This document shows positions 32,151 to 43,008 of a stretch of DNA of 56,145 bases, in pieces. The DNA is from Seminavis robusta (lineage: Eukaryota > Bacillariophyta > Bacillariophyceae > Naviculales > Naviculaceae). Both the position numbers and the translations under genes were made by a program. The notes below the pieces were generated by a model, which worked only from the letters and a program-made list of their open reading frames with translations, had not been told where the DNA came from and searched no databases. Positions within the stretch are counted from its first letter, which is position 1, and every line of letters starts with the position of its first letter. The stretch covers positions 1-56,145 of the forward strand of contig CAICTM010000621.1 of assembly GCA_903772945.1 (NCBI GenBank). The letters run 5' to 3'.

Positions 32151-32916
32151 CCCCTTGACATCTGTCCTCTTCTTCAAAGGATTCGAGTCCTCTGGTTGAG
32201 CATCACCTTGTCGCTTGTTGGAAGGAGAGGCCTTCATGGGCACGAAGAAGCAACTATCGCAAAGAAGAATTGTTTGAAATGGACCAAGCAAGGGCGTTTT
32301 TTGTGAGTGGAGGAGAAAGGTCGATTTTGGTGTTTTTGTGTTTTTATTAGCAAGCTAGATCCCAGCAGCCTCATTGGTCCATTTTTCTTTAAAGTACGTT
32401 AAGAGCCACGGTGTTCTGAGTAGTAGTTTTACGGTAGGATAGGTGGCTACCGGCGACTCACTTCGGCAAGGGATTACATGTACTCGAACTATTTCCTCAT
32501 GACTGGATGCTGCAGCATGATACCGGTACATTGTACTGCGGAATGCCGGACGATGGACGTTTTTTTGAGACCCGGATTTTTCAAGGTTGTGAAACGTGGA
32601 CTATTTTGCGCGCTCGATTCCACGCAGCGCTTTGCCATCAACAAAGATAATAATTGTTGTCGACCGCTACATGTATGTCATACAAGCAACAACGAAGCGC
32701 AGCTTCAGGTCACATCACATCAGTGGCTCCAAATCAAGTACTAGTACACAAAACAAATATAGGACTGAGTATCATTAACACATCACAGTTAGCGGCCGGA
32801 CAAGTCAGAGCACCATTCAAAGTACAACGTTCTGCTGGTGTCAAGGCAACGGTAATAAGAGCAACAAGGATGCTCTACTAATCGAGGGCACGGAAAACGA
32901 TGGTGGCAAGTCCTCG

Positions 32917-34464
32917 ATGGCGGAAGCGCTGGCGTCCCTCCAGAAAACGCTGGAAGTGATACAGCAAAAAAACGAAAAAACGCTGGAAGCGATGCAGCTA
33001 AAAGACGAAAGGGTGCGAAAAAATTCCCTCAAAGTGGCAGGGACCTATTTCGCGACCCACAAGGAGATTTGGGGGGAAAACGGGTCAAGGTTGGGCGCCA
33101 AAGCACTGAAGTTAATCCAGAGTAGAATCATTGGAGTCCTACGTTCCTCAAGCACTGCCAAATGCCTTCTAAGGAAGACATAAAAGAGGAAATTCACATT
33201 CACATACCCAGGCCAGCGTGGAGGACCGACGAAGCATAAAGGGTATTCTTTTTTTCTCCCCAGGCCTCGTTCCACAATATCTTCTTGACACCGGCGGCTG
33301 GGAAACCAAGTGATAGTTCTTTTACGCATCGCTCTCTGGCACATTCGGCCTCCGCGAGTCCAGAGTGCTCGGTTTTCTGGACCTATTTATTTTCTAGAGC
33401 TATTGACTGGCGAAAACAAAGTCACACCAATGTTGGAAAACGAAGACGCAAAGCTACAGCGTTTCTACACAGTTCATGGTCTTTGGAATTTCAGCATGGC
33501 AGATCTTGGTGATTTCCATACCTATGAATACCAGGGACTCAAGAATTTGCCTCAGAACTTGCTGGCCTTGCCACCCAAACACGAAAAGTTTTACGATGGG
33601 ACCAGAGGTGACAACCTCATTATCGTTCCCATCGTTGACTTGGACCCATCCCGCGATCCAAATGGATATTGTGGTATCAATTCCCAGTTCGATCTACTTG
33701 TCATTGGGAGATCACAGGCTGTCTACAACTGGATTTACAATGGAGAAGTCCCTTCAAGTGCAAGCCCTTATTCCCTAGAGCTAGACAAATCAGTTGAAGA
33801 CGCGGTGCCGGAGGAGATAGAAATTGCGAGAGCCTTCTTGGAAAAGTATGCAGTGGCCGCAGCTCATCTTGGTCTCCAATCCTTGAAACCTGATCTGATC
33901 TCGACCGAAGAAACTTGATCGCAGGGAAAATCCGCCTATGATGCTCTTTGGGTTTCGAAGGTAGTTGGTCGGACTCTTGCTCATAAGAAGCAACCAGAAA
34001 ATGGGTCGCAGGAGTCTGGAAAATCAGCGGCTTCGGTAACAACTGGGAAAAGATCGCAGGGATCCAAAAACAATCTACTGGTCAAAAATATAGAGAGAGC
34101 AAAAACAGCCCTGGAGAGTGTTGAAAAAGACGGCGTTTGGGTGCCCACTTCACAAGCCTCTTTCGAAGGTCGCAAAGTTATGAAAGTCAAACTGTCCAAG
34201 TATTTGGAAACTTGTGGCCTCAAAAGTGAGCTTTACCCAGCTTGGAGCTTGCTAGGGTTCAAGGCTCTTGCCAACTTTTTGGTCTACGCTGATCAGCCAT
34301 TTATTGCTGGCTGCGACCCACCACGCAACGACCTCCATGTTGCGTCTATAGAAGTCAACATGGTGAGCGATCTCGAAAGTGACCTGTCCGACGATGAGGC
34401 ATCTGTTTGGAACGAGTACAGCAGTGGAGACGAACGCGATGACCAGTCTAGGAAGGTTGTGTGA
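32917..34464 (+). pseudogene. Unknown gene with in-frame TGA and upstream frameshift
   Basis: The main frame runs from about 33310 to the stop at 34464 and is interrupted once, by TGA at 33916-33918 (EET-stop-SQGKSAYDALWVSKV). The continuation of ~180 codons stays open in the same frame. An upstream part from the ATG at 32917 (MAEALASLQKTLEVIQ, a coiled-coil-like N-terminus) shifts frame near 33140 and continues as FLKHCQMPSKEDIKEEIHIH. The main segment includes FYTVHGLWNF and PIVDLDPSRD; the end is acidic (SDLESDLSDDEAS). Family not recognised. Either a decayed gene or a damaged consensus; read-through or selenocysteine is possible but unsupported. Confidence 0.45.
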
Positions 34465-35575
34465 CCAGCCCCCTCAAGGTTTCGCCCGACTGCTGCTGTC
34501 GCGACACCAGAAAAATAAATGCAGAACAATACAGGGAGCGCCAGTACCCAATTTTATGCCGCCGCCCTCTGCTTCTGATGGAATGGGAGGCATGATGATG
34601 CCACCCATGAAGGGTACGAAGATCAGACTCGCAAGCTTGATATTGGGAGTTGGGTAACACGTCGTGTGAAAATCAAGGGGGGATGGTGTGAACAGAGAGA
34701 AATGTACAAGGAATCAGTGGCACGGGAACAATGGAAGGGCCAAGCGTATGCGCAAGCATTGCAATCTTGCATAAAAGGCAATCAATTCTTGTTTAATATC
34801 CTGTAGTCCAAAGGGTCCGAAAACGTCGACCCTCGGTCCGAAATCGTCGGCAATTTGAAGTCGTCGGCCCCCACAATCAAAGCAAGCAAGGACACCATGA
34901 AATCAAATTGAAGTGGTTTTGACAGGCATCAGTCCCAAAAGTGCAGGGGTGCAACAATGGTCTGGTCTCCAAAGGAGGGAATCTCTCTCTCTCTCTCTCG
35001 GCAACGTGTCTGTCGGCTCCGCAATGGTATTTACGTCAGCAATTCTATTCTTGATTGTCGCCGAATTTCCTTCACCTTAGACGTTACACTGGCTGAGATG
35101 ATGACAGGAAGACAGGAATTCAATCAGTGACCTTCATTCTGGTGGAATCGAAAACTGCATTGGGGGGAATCTCCAAAGTTGGTGTGACACCCCCTCTATT
35201 GTTGCACCCTAATCAAACGATGGTTACGAGAGCGAGCCGAGACTGTCCATGGCCGCTGGACCACATTCCGCTCTGCTGGCCAGGAAACGTGAGTTGCTAG
35301 CACTGTACTTCTAGTGATTGCAACGAAGGTATCCCACCTTTGCGAGCGTGAGCGCAAGCTCCAGCAGAAGCTGAAGCGGCTTTTCGTAAGCCCGTACGCC
35401 CCCGCTTCAGAGGAGCTAAAAGACGGCGTGGATAGGCGGGGACAAGGGATCGGTGGCTGGATGGGTAAACTGCAGCGGTTGGTTGCGCTGCTCGGAACCA
35501 CGGCCATGGGCGATGGCTGCCTGAAACATGCGAACACAACAGCGCATGTTGGGTTTTGACCAGCCACGAGTTGCA
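34465..35575. other. Non-coding spacer
   Basis: No gene supported. A (CT)n microsatellite lies at 34981-34999 and a direct repeat of GTCGTCGGC/GTCCGAAA-like words near 34810-34870. Confidence 0.5.
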
Positions 35576-36976
35576 TTACGACATGTCTGGTCGAATGGTG
35601 CTGGTATTGACGTCCCACTCTAGAATCGACGCCTTGCTTTTGTCATCTACCAAATGGTATCGCCAATCTGGGACTACGAGCGTGACTTTGGGTTCATTTC
35701 TTTGCTCGAGCAAGTAATGCACTTCTTGACCCTTCTTGAAATGGGGCGACAAGAGTGCAGCCATTTGAGAAAAGGTGCTACACGGTGAAAGCACCACTTT
35801 TCGCGCTTGACTGATGGTGCAAAAGGCATCGATTGGGTCCTTGCCAGTGATAATGGTCCCATTGTAACGCTGTTGTAGCTCCTTGACCAGTGCAATCCCC
35901 ACATCGTCGGGTTGACAAACAATCCATAAGACTTTGTCGTTTTGCTGCTGCTGGCTAAAGAAGATTCGATCCAATAGTTCCACATAAACGCTGTTCTTGA
36001 ACCCCAGATCCAGCTGTTCGAAATATTGAAAGTTTCGAATATGAATCACAATGGCATTGTCGGGCGGTATGTGATGACAGCATTTACCAACATTCATTTG
36101 AAGGACGCGTCGTATGAGATCCATGTGAGGTTCCATCCATCCATAATGCACGTAAAACGCATTCAAGTGGACCGTCCGTACACCACTGTACGGTTGGATG
36201 GTTTTGACTTCTTGAAGCTTGTTTTTGATAAACGTCTTGTTGCCCGGATGTCGCAAGGCATCCACCAAGTACTCTGCCCACCCGCCGGGTGCGTTGTAAT
36301 CAAATTCCCATTTACTGTTCAAGGACAAGGAGGTTCCTTCGTCGCGAGTCACTTGCAGCCACTTGTCGTACATACCCCCATTGTCTCGATGGGGTAGCAT
36401 TTCGTAAAAATGTTGCAGATTGTTGTCGGGCCAATGGGAATTGGTCAGTTCCGATATCCGCATGTACCGGAACCACTCCAATTCACGGGGTCCAATGGTC
36501 GCAGTCTCGGGCGATCGAGTGTTGCCTTGAAGCGCATTCGGGAAACATTCGTGGGCATTGGGGAGATCGTACAAAAAGACACCCTGCCACCCTTCCTTGA
36601 AAATAATGGGCCAGCAGATATCTTCGGATAACCGATGCGCCAGTGCCACTTGAAACAAATTGTTGGCTAAACGACCGTGTAAATTGGCAATAACGACGCC
36701 ATCATTTTGGGCACAATTCTTTTGTTTGGTGGCTTTTTTCTTCTTCTTTTTTTGGCGTTTGACACCATTGGGAGTGTATCGAATGACGGGTATTTTCAGG
36801 GGACGATTGATCATGGACACAAAGGTCGAAGAGATGACCACGGCCGCCAATAGGAATTTCCAGCCAAAACGGCGTCCCGTAAAGCAAGAATCGGAAGAGC
36901 CAGTACATGTAGTGCTAGACGCCCCCTGATGTTTCGACGAGAGCTTCTCCCGTAACTTTAGCTTCATTCGGGCCAT
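35576..36976 (-). CDS. Type II membrane glycosyltransferase, GT11 (alpha-1,2-fucosyltransferase)-like
   Basis: 466 residues, intronless, from the ATG at 36976. A short basic cytosolic tail (MARMKLKLREK), one membrane helix (about 39-56, FLLAAVVISSTF) and a Lys-rich stem (KKKKKKATK) give the layout of a Golgi type II enzyme. The catalytic region has GRLANNLFQVALAHRLSED (like the GLGNQLFQ start of GT11 enzymes), IVIHIRNF (like the H-x-R donor-binding motif) and VVLSPCSTFSQMAALLS (like the STFSWWAA motif). GT11 enzymes transfer fucose from GDP-fucose; the acceptor is unknown and other nucleotide sugars are possible because the motifs are divergent. Confidence 0.7.
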   Translation of the reverse strand: MARMKLKLREKLSSKHQGASSTTCTGSSDSCFTGRRFGWKFLLAAVVISSTFVSMINRPLKIPVIRYTPNGVKRQKKKKKKATKQKNCAQNDGVVIANLHGRLANNLFQVALAHRLSEDICWPIIFKEGWQGVFLYDLPNAHECFPNALQGNTRSPETATIGPRELEWFRYMRISELTNSHWPDNNLQHFYEMLPHRDNGGMYDKWLQVTRDEGTSLSLNSKWEFDYNAPGGWAEYLVDALRHPGNKTFIKNKLQEVKTIQPYSGVRTVHLNAFYVHYGWMEPHMDLIRRVLQMNVGKCCHHIPPDNAIVIHIRNFQYFEQLDLGFKNSVYVELLDRIFFSQQQQNDKVLWIVCQPDDVGIALVKELQQRYNGTIITGKDPIDAFCTISQARKVVLSPCSTFSQMAALLSPHFKKGQEVHYLLEQRNEPKVTLVVPDWRYHLVDDKSKASILEWDVNTSTIRPDMS

Positions 36977-38500
36977 GTTGTCTGGTTGCTGCTGTGGTTA
37001 TTTCTGTCCAGCCAAACGTATTGTATCCTTGCAACTGAGAGTTCACTGATTCATTCAACTTCCAGGTTGCACTTTGTATCACACAAGAAGAACTACCTAG
37101 CAATTGAACACCTGCCTCGGGTCAACACTAGCTAGAAGATGGAACACATGGTTATGATATCTTGTTCTCGGTCTGAAAAGGCAACTGGCAAAAAATTGAG
37201 GAGACTTTTTCGAAAATTGACCGCCGATTTTGGTCTCGTGGCTTCTTTTTCCAGCAGAGCTGCAGAAGCACCGGTTTGAAAGCCCAGGCAAGGCCATGCC
37301 AAGCAAAATTACGTCTCATGGAGACGACGCTCCTTTTAGTTACCCCCTCAGTTGCACTCTGAAATCGATTGGCTCGCGTTTACTGTGTAAATTAGTGTAC
37401 CCGCACTTCAGTTGCAGAATCAACGGTCATGTGTATCCATAAGTAACAGGTTCTCGTTCGATAAAAATAGATCCATTCGTGGATAAAGGAACGGTTGAAG
37501 TTACTAAGGTTAAAGCTAATCAATACCGGTACTCCTACCGTATCCTCAATCTTATCCTCGCACCTCTCCATGCTACCGGTACCGGTCTGTTCACTTGCTT
37601 CGTCGCAAGTCCATCATTGAAGGTGCAGCACTGACTTCTCTCCCTCATTGAATTCCTATGGTAAACAGGAGAGAAATACCAGCTTGGCCAACAAGAGTAC
37701 TCCTCGTCGGTTGAATCGATCGACGATCGAATCGATCGCAATGAGGTAAGCCTATTATCAAGAGTGTTAATTGAAGGTACATCGCTGACTTCTCTCCCTC
37801 ATTGAATTTCTATTGTAAACAGGAGAGAATTCCAAGCTCGGCCATCAACAGATGAGTTGTTTTAATTATTCGAATCGAATCAATCGGTCGCACCTCTACT
37901 ATCTCTACTATCAAGCCTCACTCAAGCCGGCTGTCTCCGGTGCAGAAGCGAAAGCCATCCCTCATTGAATCCTATGGACCATGGGATGCCAGTCAGTTCT
38001 CGGCCCATGACGACCAAGTTGGTGCAATTTGAAAAGCAAGAGTAAGTCTCCGGTCGTCTGCAGTTGAGCACAGAAAACAAAACTCATATCTATTTGTTGT
38101 TTTCTCTGCTGCACTGCTGACGGCCGAGGAATTACCATTGTCGCGGTCCAACGAACGATTGATCGCTCCGGAGAACAAGAAGAGGAGAGGCTACCACTAC
38201 GGAGGAAACTGTTAACTCCAGCCCTACCAACAGTCTGAACGGATCGTCGTCGAGTCATTGAATGGCAACATGAGGAGGCTGCACGACAACACACAAGAGA
38301 GTGGATACTCCTACTGGATTCACCCCTTCAGTGTTTGGTTGGTGAATCGTGTGTCGGTACCCACTTTCCTGTATGCACAAGTCCTCGGGCGAACGACTTG
38401 CTTCTTTCGTACGATAAAGATAGATAGATAACTCGTAAGATAATAGATCATCGATTACCGACCAATAGACCACTCCTTTCATTAGATAGACAGCTTATAG
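36977..38500. other. Spacer with ~155-165 bp direct repeats
   Basis: No gene supported. A block with CTCTCCCTCATTGAATTCCTATGGTAAACAGGAGAGAA-type sequence occurs at about 37618-37700 and 37772-37850, with a weaker third copy near 37941-37985. Spacing is about 155-165 bp. Confidence 0.6.
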
Positions 38501-38507
38501 ATCAATA

Positions 38508-39270
38508 GGATTGACAATATTCGGTTGTGATATATTCGTCATAAGGATCCAATGCGAGGTACCAGTAACGGAGTGTAGCGAGCAAAGTGTGTTCGGTACT
38601 GTTGCCACTGTCACCGATTGATGTAACTCTACGGTAACTGGCTACAATGGCTGGATTGACAATATTCGGTTGCACATGCATGTATTCGTCATAAGGATCC
38701 AATGCGAGGTACCGGTAACCGTAGCGAGCAAAGCCGAACTTTCGGTACTGTTGCCACTGTCGTCGATGTAGTTAGACCGCAGCCGGCTACAATGGCTGGA
38801 TTCATAATGTTCGGTTGTGCATGTATTCGTCATAAGGATCCAATGCAAGATACCGGCAACGGAGTGTAGCCAGCAAAGCGGAACCTGAGTGTGTTCGGTA
38901 CTGTTGACACTGTCGCCGATGTAACTGTACGGTAGCGGGCTACAATGGCTGGATTAACAATATTCGGTTTTGTGCATATATTCATCATAAGGATCCAATG
39001 CGAGGTAACCGAGTGCAGCGAGCAAAGCCGAACCTGAGTGTGTTCGGTACTGTTGCCACTGTCGCCGATGTAACTGTACGGTAGCCGGCTACAATGGCCG
39101 GATTAACAATATTTGGTTTTGTGCATATATTCATCATAAGGATCCAATGCGAGGTACCGGTAATGTAGCAAGCAAAGCCGAACCTGAGTGTGTTCGGTAC
39201 TGCTGCCACTGTCACCCATGTAACTATGGTAGCCGGCTGCAATGGCTGGATTGACTGGTACCGTATTCGT
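38508..39270. repeat. ~148 bp tandem satellite, five units plus a partial
   Basis: Units begin at GGATTGACAATATTCGG-like words at 38508, 38653, 38798, 38951, 39100 and 39248, a spacing of 145-153 bp. Each unit carries TATTCGTCATAAGGATCCAA, a GCGAGGTACCGGTAAC block, AGCGAGCAAAG and GTGTTCGGTACTGTTGCCAC. Units are about 80-90 % alike by eye. Confidence 0.92.
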
Positions 39271-39867
39271 CATAAGGATCCAAAGGGATACAGGAGACGA
39301 GCGCTGAAAAAAACCAAATGTTTGTAAAGTTTAGGGTTAAGGCTGATATATTGCGAGAGGCCCAAGTGGGGTTCACCGCTCCTTCACGTTAAGGCCTAAA
39401 AGGTGAAGTACGCTTATGTCCTCAGTGATTGTTAACGTTCTAAATGTAGTAGCGTACGGTAGCGGTGTTTACCACACCTGTACCGGTACCTGGTACTGGT
39501 TCATGCGCGACAGGCAATATGTACCGACGGAAGAAGAAGGGTAGTAAAGGTAAATCTATCACAGCAACAAAATCAGGAAAACACGCATCTACCTGAATTC
39601 CAGAGTTCCGACTCAAAGCGCCAGCCAGGAGGCAATCGAGAAGACGAGAGATCGTATTTAGATGGACCTGGCTGGAGGGTGTCAAATCCATCATACAATT
39701 AGCAAAACGCGGAACCAAACCTACCAAAAAATGATGGAGGGAGATTTCGAAACGAGAGCACTTCACTTTTTGCAGTCGGAGATTGAGTTGCAAAGATATC
39801 AGAAAATCAGAATATCTTGTTGACAGACACCACCAATCCAGTGCATTCACCACAAGCAACAACCACC
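39271..39867. promoter_or_regulatory. Upstream region of the Hint-domain gene
   Basis: No gene supported. The 3' part is the presumed 5' leader; an in-frame TTG upstream (39817) was not used as the start because an ATG pair follows at 39868 directly before a signal peptide. Confidence 0.4.
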
Positions 39868-41262
39868 ATGATGACATCTCCTACCTTTCTACTGCTCGCG
39901 ACTCTCCTTCTCTATCTTCCATCCGTATCGGTTGCGAACTATTGCTCGGGTGGAGGCACCGTCAACAGCTTGGCTCCTGGCCAAAAACAGCAGTTTACTT
40001 GCTCGGGGACGTGTTATGCCTGTCTGGTGTCATACACGGTATCCATCAACCCTTCCGCCACTCATACGTACTATATGAATTTTCTGGACAATGGTGGAAA
40101 TTACATCTTGGACGCTACATCCACAACGCAAGGTGCTACATCCGGAGGTCCTTCCTTGTTTGGAGACGGCGATGGAAAATCGGATTTGCAGCTCGAAATC
40201 GAATGTGCCAACTCTGCTGGCAACTGCGACGGAATGTCCGTCTCCTTTGGATTTGTCAATTGTGCTTGTGCGCCAGACTTGTATCTCCATTCCAGTTGCT
40301 CGGGGACGCGCGATGCCGACTGTCGCACAGAGCCAAAGACCCCTTCCAGCATTTGTTTCTCGGGAGACACCACGGTTCACGTACAAAAAGAAAAAGACTC
40401 GGTGGTGGTACCGGTGCCAATGAAGGATCTACAGGTTGGCGACCGTGTCCTCACCAATAGCAACGAGAAGGATCCCTACATGCCCATCTACATGTTTGCC
40501 CATATTGACAAGACGGTTCCCACGGAATACCTACAGATTTACACCACAGCTTCCATCACAACAGCAATGCCCAATACAAATTTCTCCATGTCGGCTCCTT
40601 TGGAGATCTCGGAGGATCACATGGTCTATGTGGTGGCCAAGAATGGAAAGACAACCGGTCCAGTTCCGGCCGTTTCCCTCAAGGTCGGTGACCTTTTGCT
40701 TCAGAAAGCATCCCAGGGAGAAGAAGAAAAGCAGGCGGCAATGGTGACTATGATCCGTCACGTCACTCGGCAAGGCTTGTATGCTCCACTGACACCGGAT
40801 GGGACCATTGTGGTCACGGACGAGAAGCTTGTCGCTTCCACCTATGTGACTGTCGTTCAAACTCCGCCAATGCCATTATTGTTGCACCAAGCTGATATGG
40901 TCCATGTGTGGCTCAGTCCTCTTCGAGTTGCGTGCCTCCTTGGCGGGGAGTGGCTGACGGGGACCCTCTGTGAGAATAACCACAACGAACAAGGCATGCA
41001 GTACTTGGTAGCGTTGGGGTTGGATTTTGCAAAGTTCATGGACAGTCGTGGTCAAGCCACTCGACTCCTGCTAGTTCTCTTGTCCGTGATTGTGACGGGG
41101 CCATTCCGAATCCTGGAGTTGGCCCTCGGTCCGTCTTACTGGAACTACAGCAGTAGTGGAGGCCTACCGCTTCTCTTTCTGATCGTTGCGGTGTCTTGCG
41201 TCATGTTTCGTCGTACTACTGGAGGACGACATGGCACCCAAAAACGCCGAGGAGAAGAGTAA
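39868..41262 (+). CDS. Secreted/membrane Hint (Hedgehog-intein) domain protein
   Basis: 464 residues from the ATG at 39868. A signal peptide (about 1-22, TFLLLATLLLYLPSVSVA) is followed by a Cys-rich ectodomain (about 23-155). The Hint domain starts at about residue 160 with SICFSGDTTVHVQ, a Cys-Phe junction as in Hedgehog, then KDLQVGDRVLT, a block with ISEDHMVYV (candidate His) and LKVGDLLL, and GLYAPLTPDGTIVVTDEKLVAS. These fit an autoprocessing Hog/Hint domain, which can cleave itself at the Cys. Two hydrophobic segments near the C-terminus (about 407-428 and 440-456) would keep the Hint part in the membrane. Processing is inferred, not shown. Confidence 0.75.
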   Translation: MMTSPTFLLLATLLLYLPSVSVANYCSGGGTVNSLAPGQKQQFTCSGTCYACLVSYTVSINPSATHTYYMNFLDNGGNYILDATSTTQGATSGGPSLFGDGDGKSDLQLEIECANSAGNCDGMSVSFGFVNCACAPDLYLHSSCSGTRDADCRTEPKTPSSICFSGDTTVHVQKEKDSVVVPVPMKDLQVGDRVLTNSNEKDPYMPIYMFAHIDKTVPTEYLQIYTTASITTAMPNTNFSMSAPLEISEDHMVYVVAKNGKTTGPVPAVSLKVGDLLLQKASQGEEEKQAAMVTMIRHVTRQGLYAPLTPDGTIVVTDEKLVASTYVTVVQTPPMPLLLHQADMVHVWLSPLRVACLLGGEWLTGTLCENNHNEQGMQYLVALGLDFAKFMDSRGQATRLLLVLLSVIVTGPFRILELALGPSYWNYSSSGGLPLLFLIVAVSCVMFRRTTGGRHGTQKRRGEE

Positions 41263-43008
41263 AAACGGAGATGAATGCTAGTTGATCTTTGGCGCAATTG
41301 CGGCCCTTCGATGGGCATGCTGCAGTTTGTAGCTTTGTGTACATACATAATAAGATGTGATGAATATGTTCGTAGCTTAGATAGATGTTTGAACAAGCCT
41401 TCCCAGCTAGACAGAGTATTTTCAAAGCGCAAAATCTATGTTTCTGATTATTATCTCCATAGGCTGTCAGTTTGTTTGATTTTGATCAAACTTCACCTAC
41501 CAAGCTCCTCCAATAAACATATCATGGTTGCAAGGCTGTTGTCATTCTAAAGGATTGAAATTTGCCAACCAATCTTCCGTGTCTCCAGAAAGATTGGACA
41601 AAGTCCGGCCACAAGCTGAGTAAAAATTTCAGGAAACGAACCCTTGCTGCTATGCTGTTGAAACCACAAAAAGTGGACCAATTGGGGTTGGTGGCTTCCG
41701 GTGAGACCATGTTTCTTTCTCAAAGGACAATGAACATTCTTATTGCTGCTATGATGCATAGACAAAGGGTTGGGTGGTCGTGTCCAGTGTGCAAAGATGC
41801 AAAGATGGTCGCAAGGATACTGGACAGTAGCTGATAATGGCATTTTCCAAGTAAGAACATTGACTCAAGCAATTTCGAAGCTTACGTAAGCGTTCATGGT
41901 GTATATTGCGTCAATGAAGCGGAGTGCAGCGCCGGTACCGGTAGTAGAAGAAAACGAGAGCGACAATGGCGTGTGCTGCACCTGTTCCTCCCCCGCCATT
42001 GCTATATTGAGTGCATCCTGGACTTGAACTGGGGGTTGTCCTGTGGAAGGAGCTGGGAGAACAACTAGCTAGGGCTGTCACTGGCTTAGAAAACAAGATG
42101 GCAAAATGAATTTGCTAGGATGCAAATCAGCGCCATGAGACCAGTCCACCAAACAAGAAGTAGCTAATGGTCCCTTCAATGGTGGGGTACCCGTAGCCCT
42201 CCAGTCTCAGCCCAGTCTCAGGCCGTCCGAAAGACCCATCCCTCAGGTCATTCCAAGATGAAGCATTGATCAAGTCCTCGTCACTTCAAGACTACGATAG
42301 CTAGTCTTGACAGAAGATACGGGCTTCCCAATGCACGGTTGGAGGAGCTGTGGATTGTCAGCTTGTGAGCATTGTGGATTGTGGATGTGTGAATGGCCAG
42401 CTGATGATGTTCTCTTTGACACATTCACGGCAAAATGCATGGTTATGCATAAATCCTTTGATCTCTGTGCAGGCACTTTTTCAGTGCCTGCTCCCTTTTT
42501 TATCAAACAGGATTTAACACGGCATAAATCTGAGACATTGGAGCATGGTGCTTTATGTCCCCTGCTTCCTCATGTGAGAGCTGCACTTTGAATGGTTTAA
42601 CACCGCATCATCTTGAGTTCGTGCCTCGGGCATTTCAGCGTCGCATAGATTATTGTGGAACGTCCTGCCACCGATGTTTCCAATCTGAGACTGTAGCACT
42701 ACAGTACAGTTCCACAGTTCCATACTACTGTACTGAGTGCTTACTTCGTCAGGTACAGTACGTAATACGTAATGACTTCATAGCTAGTACGCAAGACAGT
42801 TGTGTTCACACTGAAACTTCCACATCGGTACAGTGCAAAGTGCAAAGGCCTCTATCATCCGATATCATAAGCGGACCATCGTCTCCAAGAGCAAGTAGCG
42901 AGCGTACTATTAATAGTATCTTCTCACAATCCAGCGCGGAGAGAGTGAGATCGAGAGATAGAGCTTCCAGCGAGAGCAAGAGGAAAACAACAACAACCAA
43001 TACCCATG
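41263..43008. other. Spacer, left unit of a segmental duplication in its second half
   Basis: No gene supported. From about 42090 it is related to the region starting near 44790. A GCAGGCACTTTTTCAGTGCCTGC hairpin is at 42471-42493. Confidence 0.55.

Larger units (their letters stand above)
28658..32916. other. Gene-poor region
   Basis: About 4.3 kb with only short overlapping open frames, none with a domain or splice structure I can support. It includes (GAATC)n at 29955-29980, many ACCGGT words and two diverged copies of a segment with ATCAACAACAACCTCTGCTC (30829-30960 and 32010-32150). Confidence 0.5.

Noticed and set aside
33916..33918. TGA as selenocysteine codon
   Set aside because: No recognisable selenoprotein family or SECIS seen; a nonsense change or error is simpler.
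34981..34999. CRISPR-like repeat
   Set aside because: A plain CT microsatellite; no array with spaced identical repeats exists in the window.
38502..39242. Minus-strand frames over the satellite
   Set aside because: Tandem-repeat translations; the units differ in length so no frame persists.
42471..42493. Rho-independent terminator-like hairpin
   Set aside because: Context is eukaryotic and no gene ends there; probably a chance or repeat-derived hairpin.
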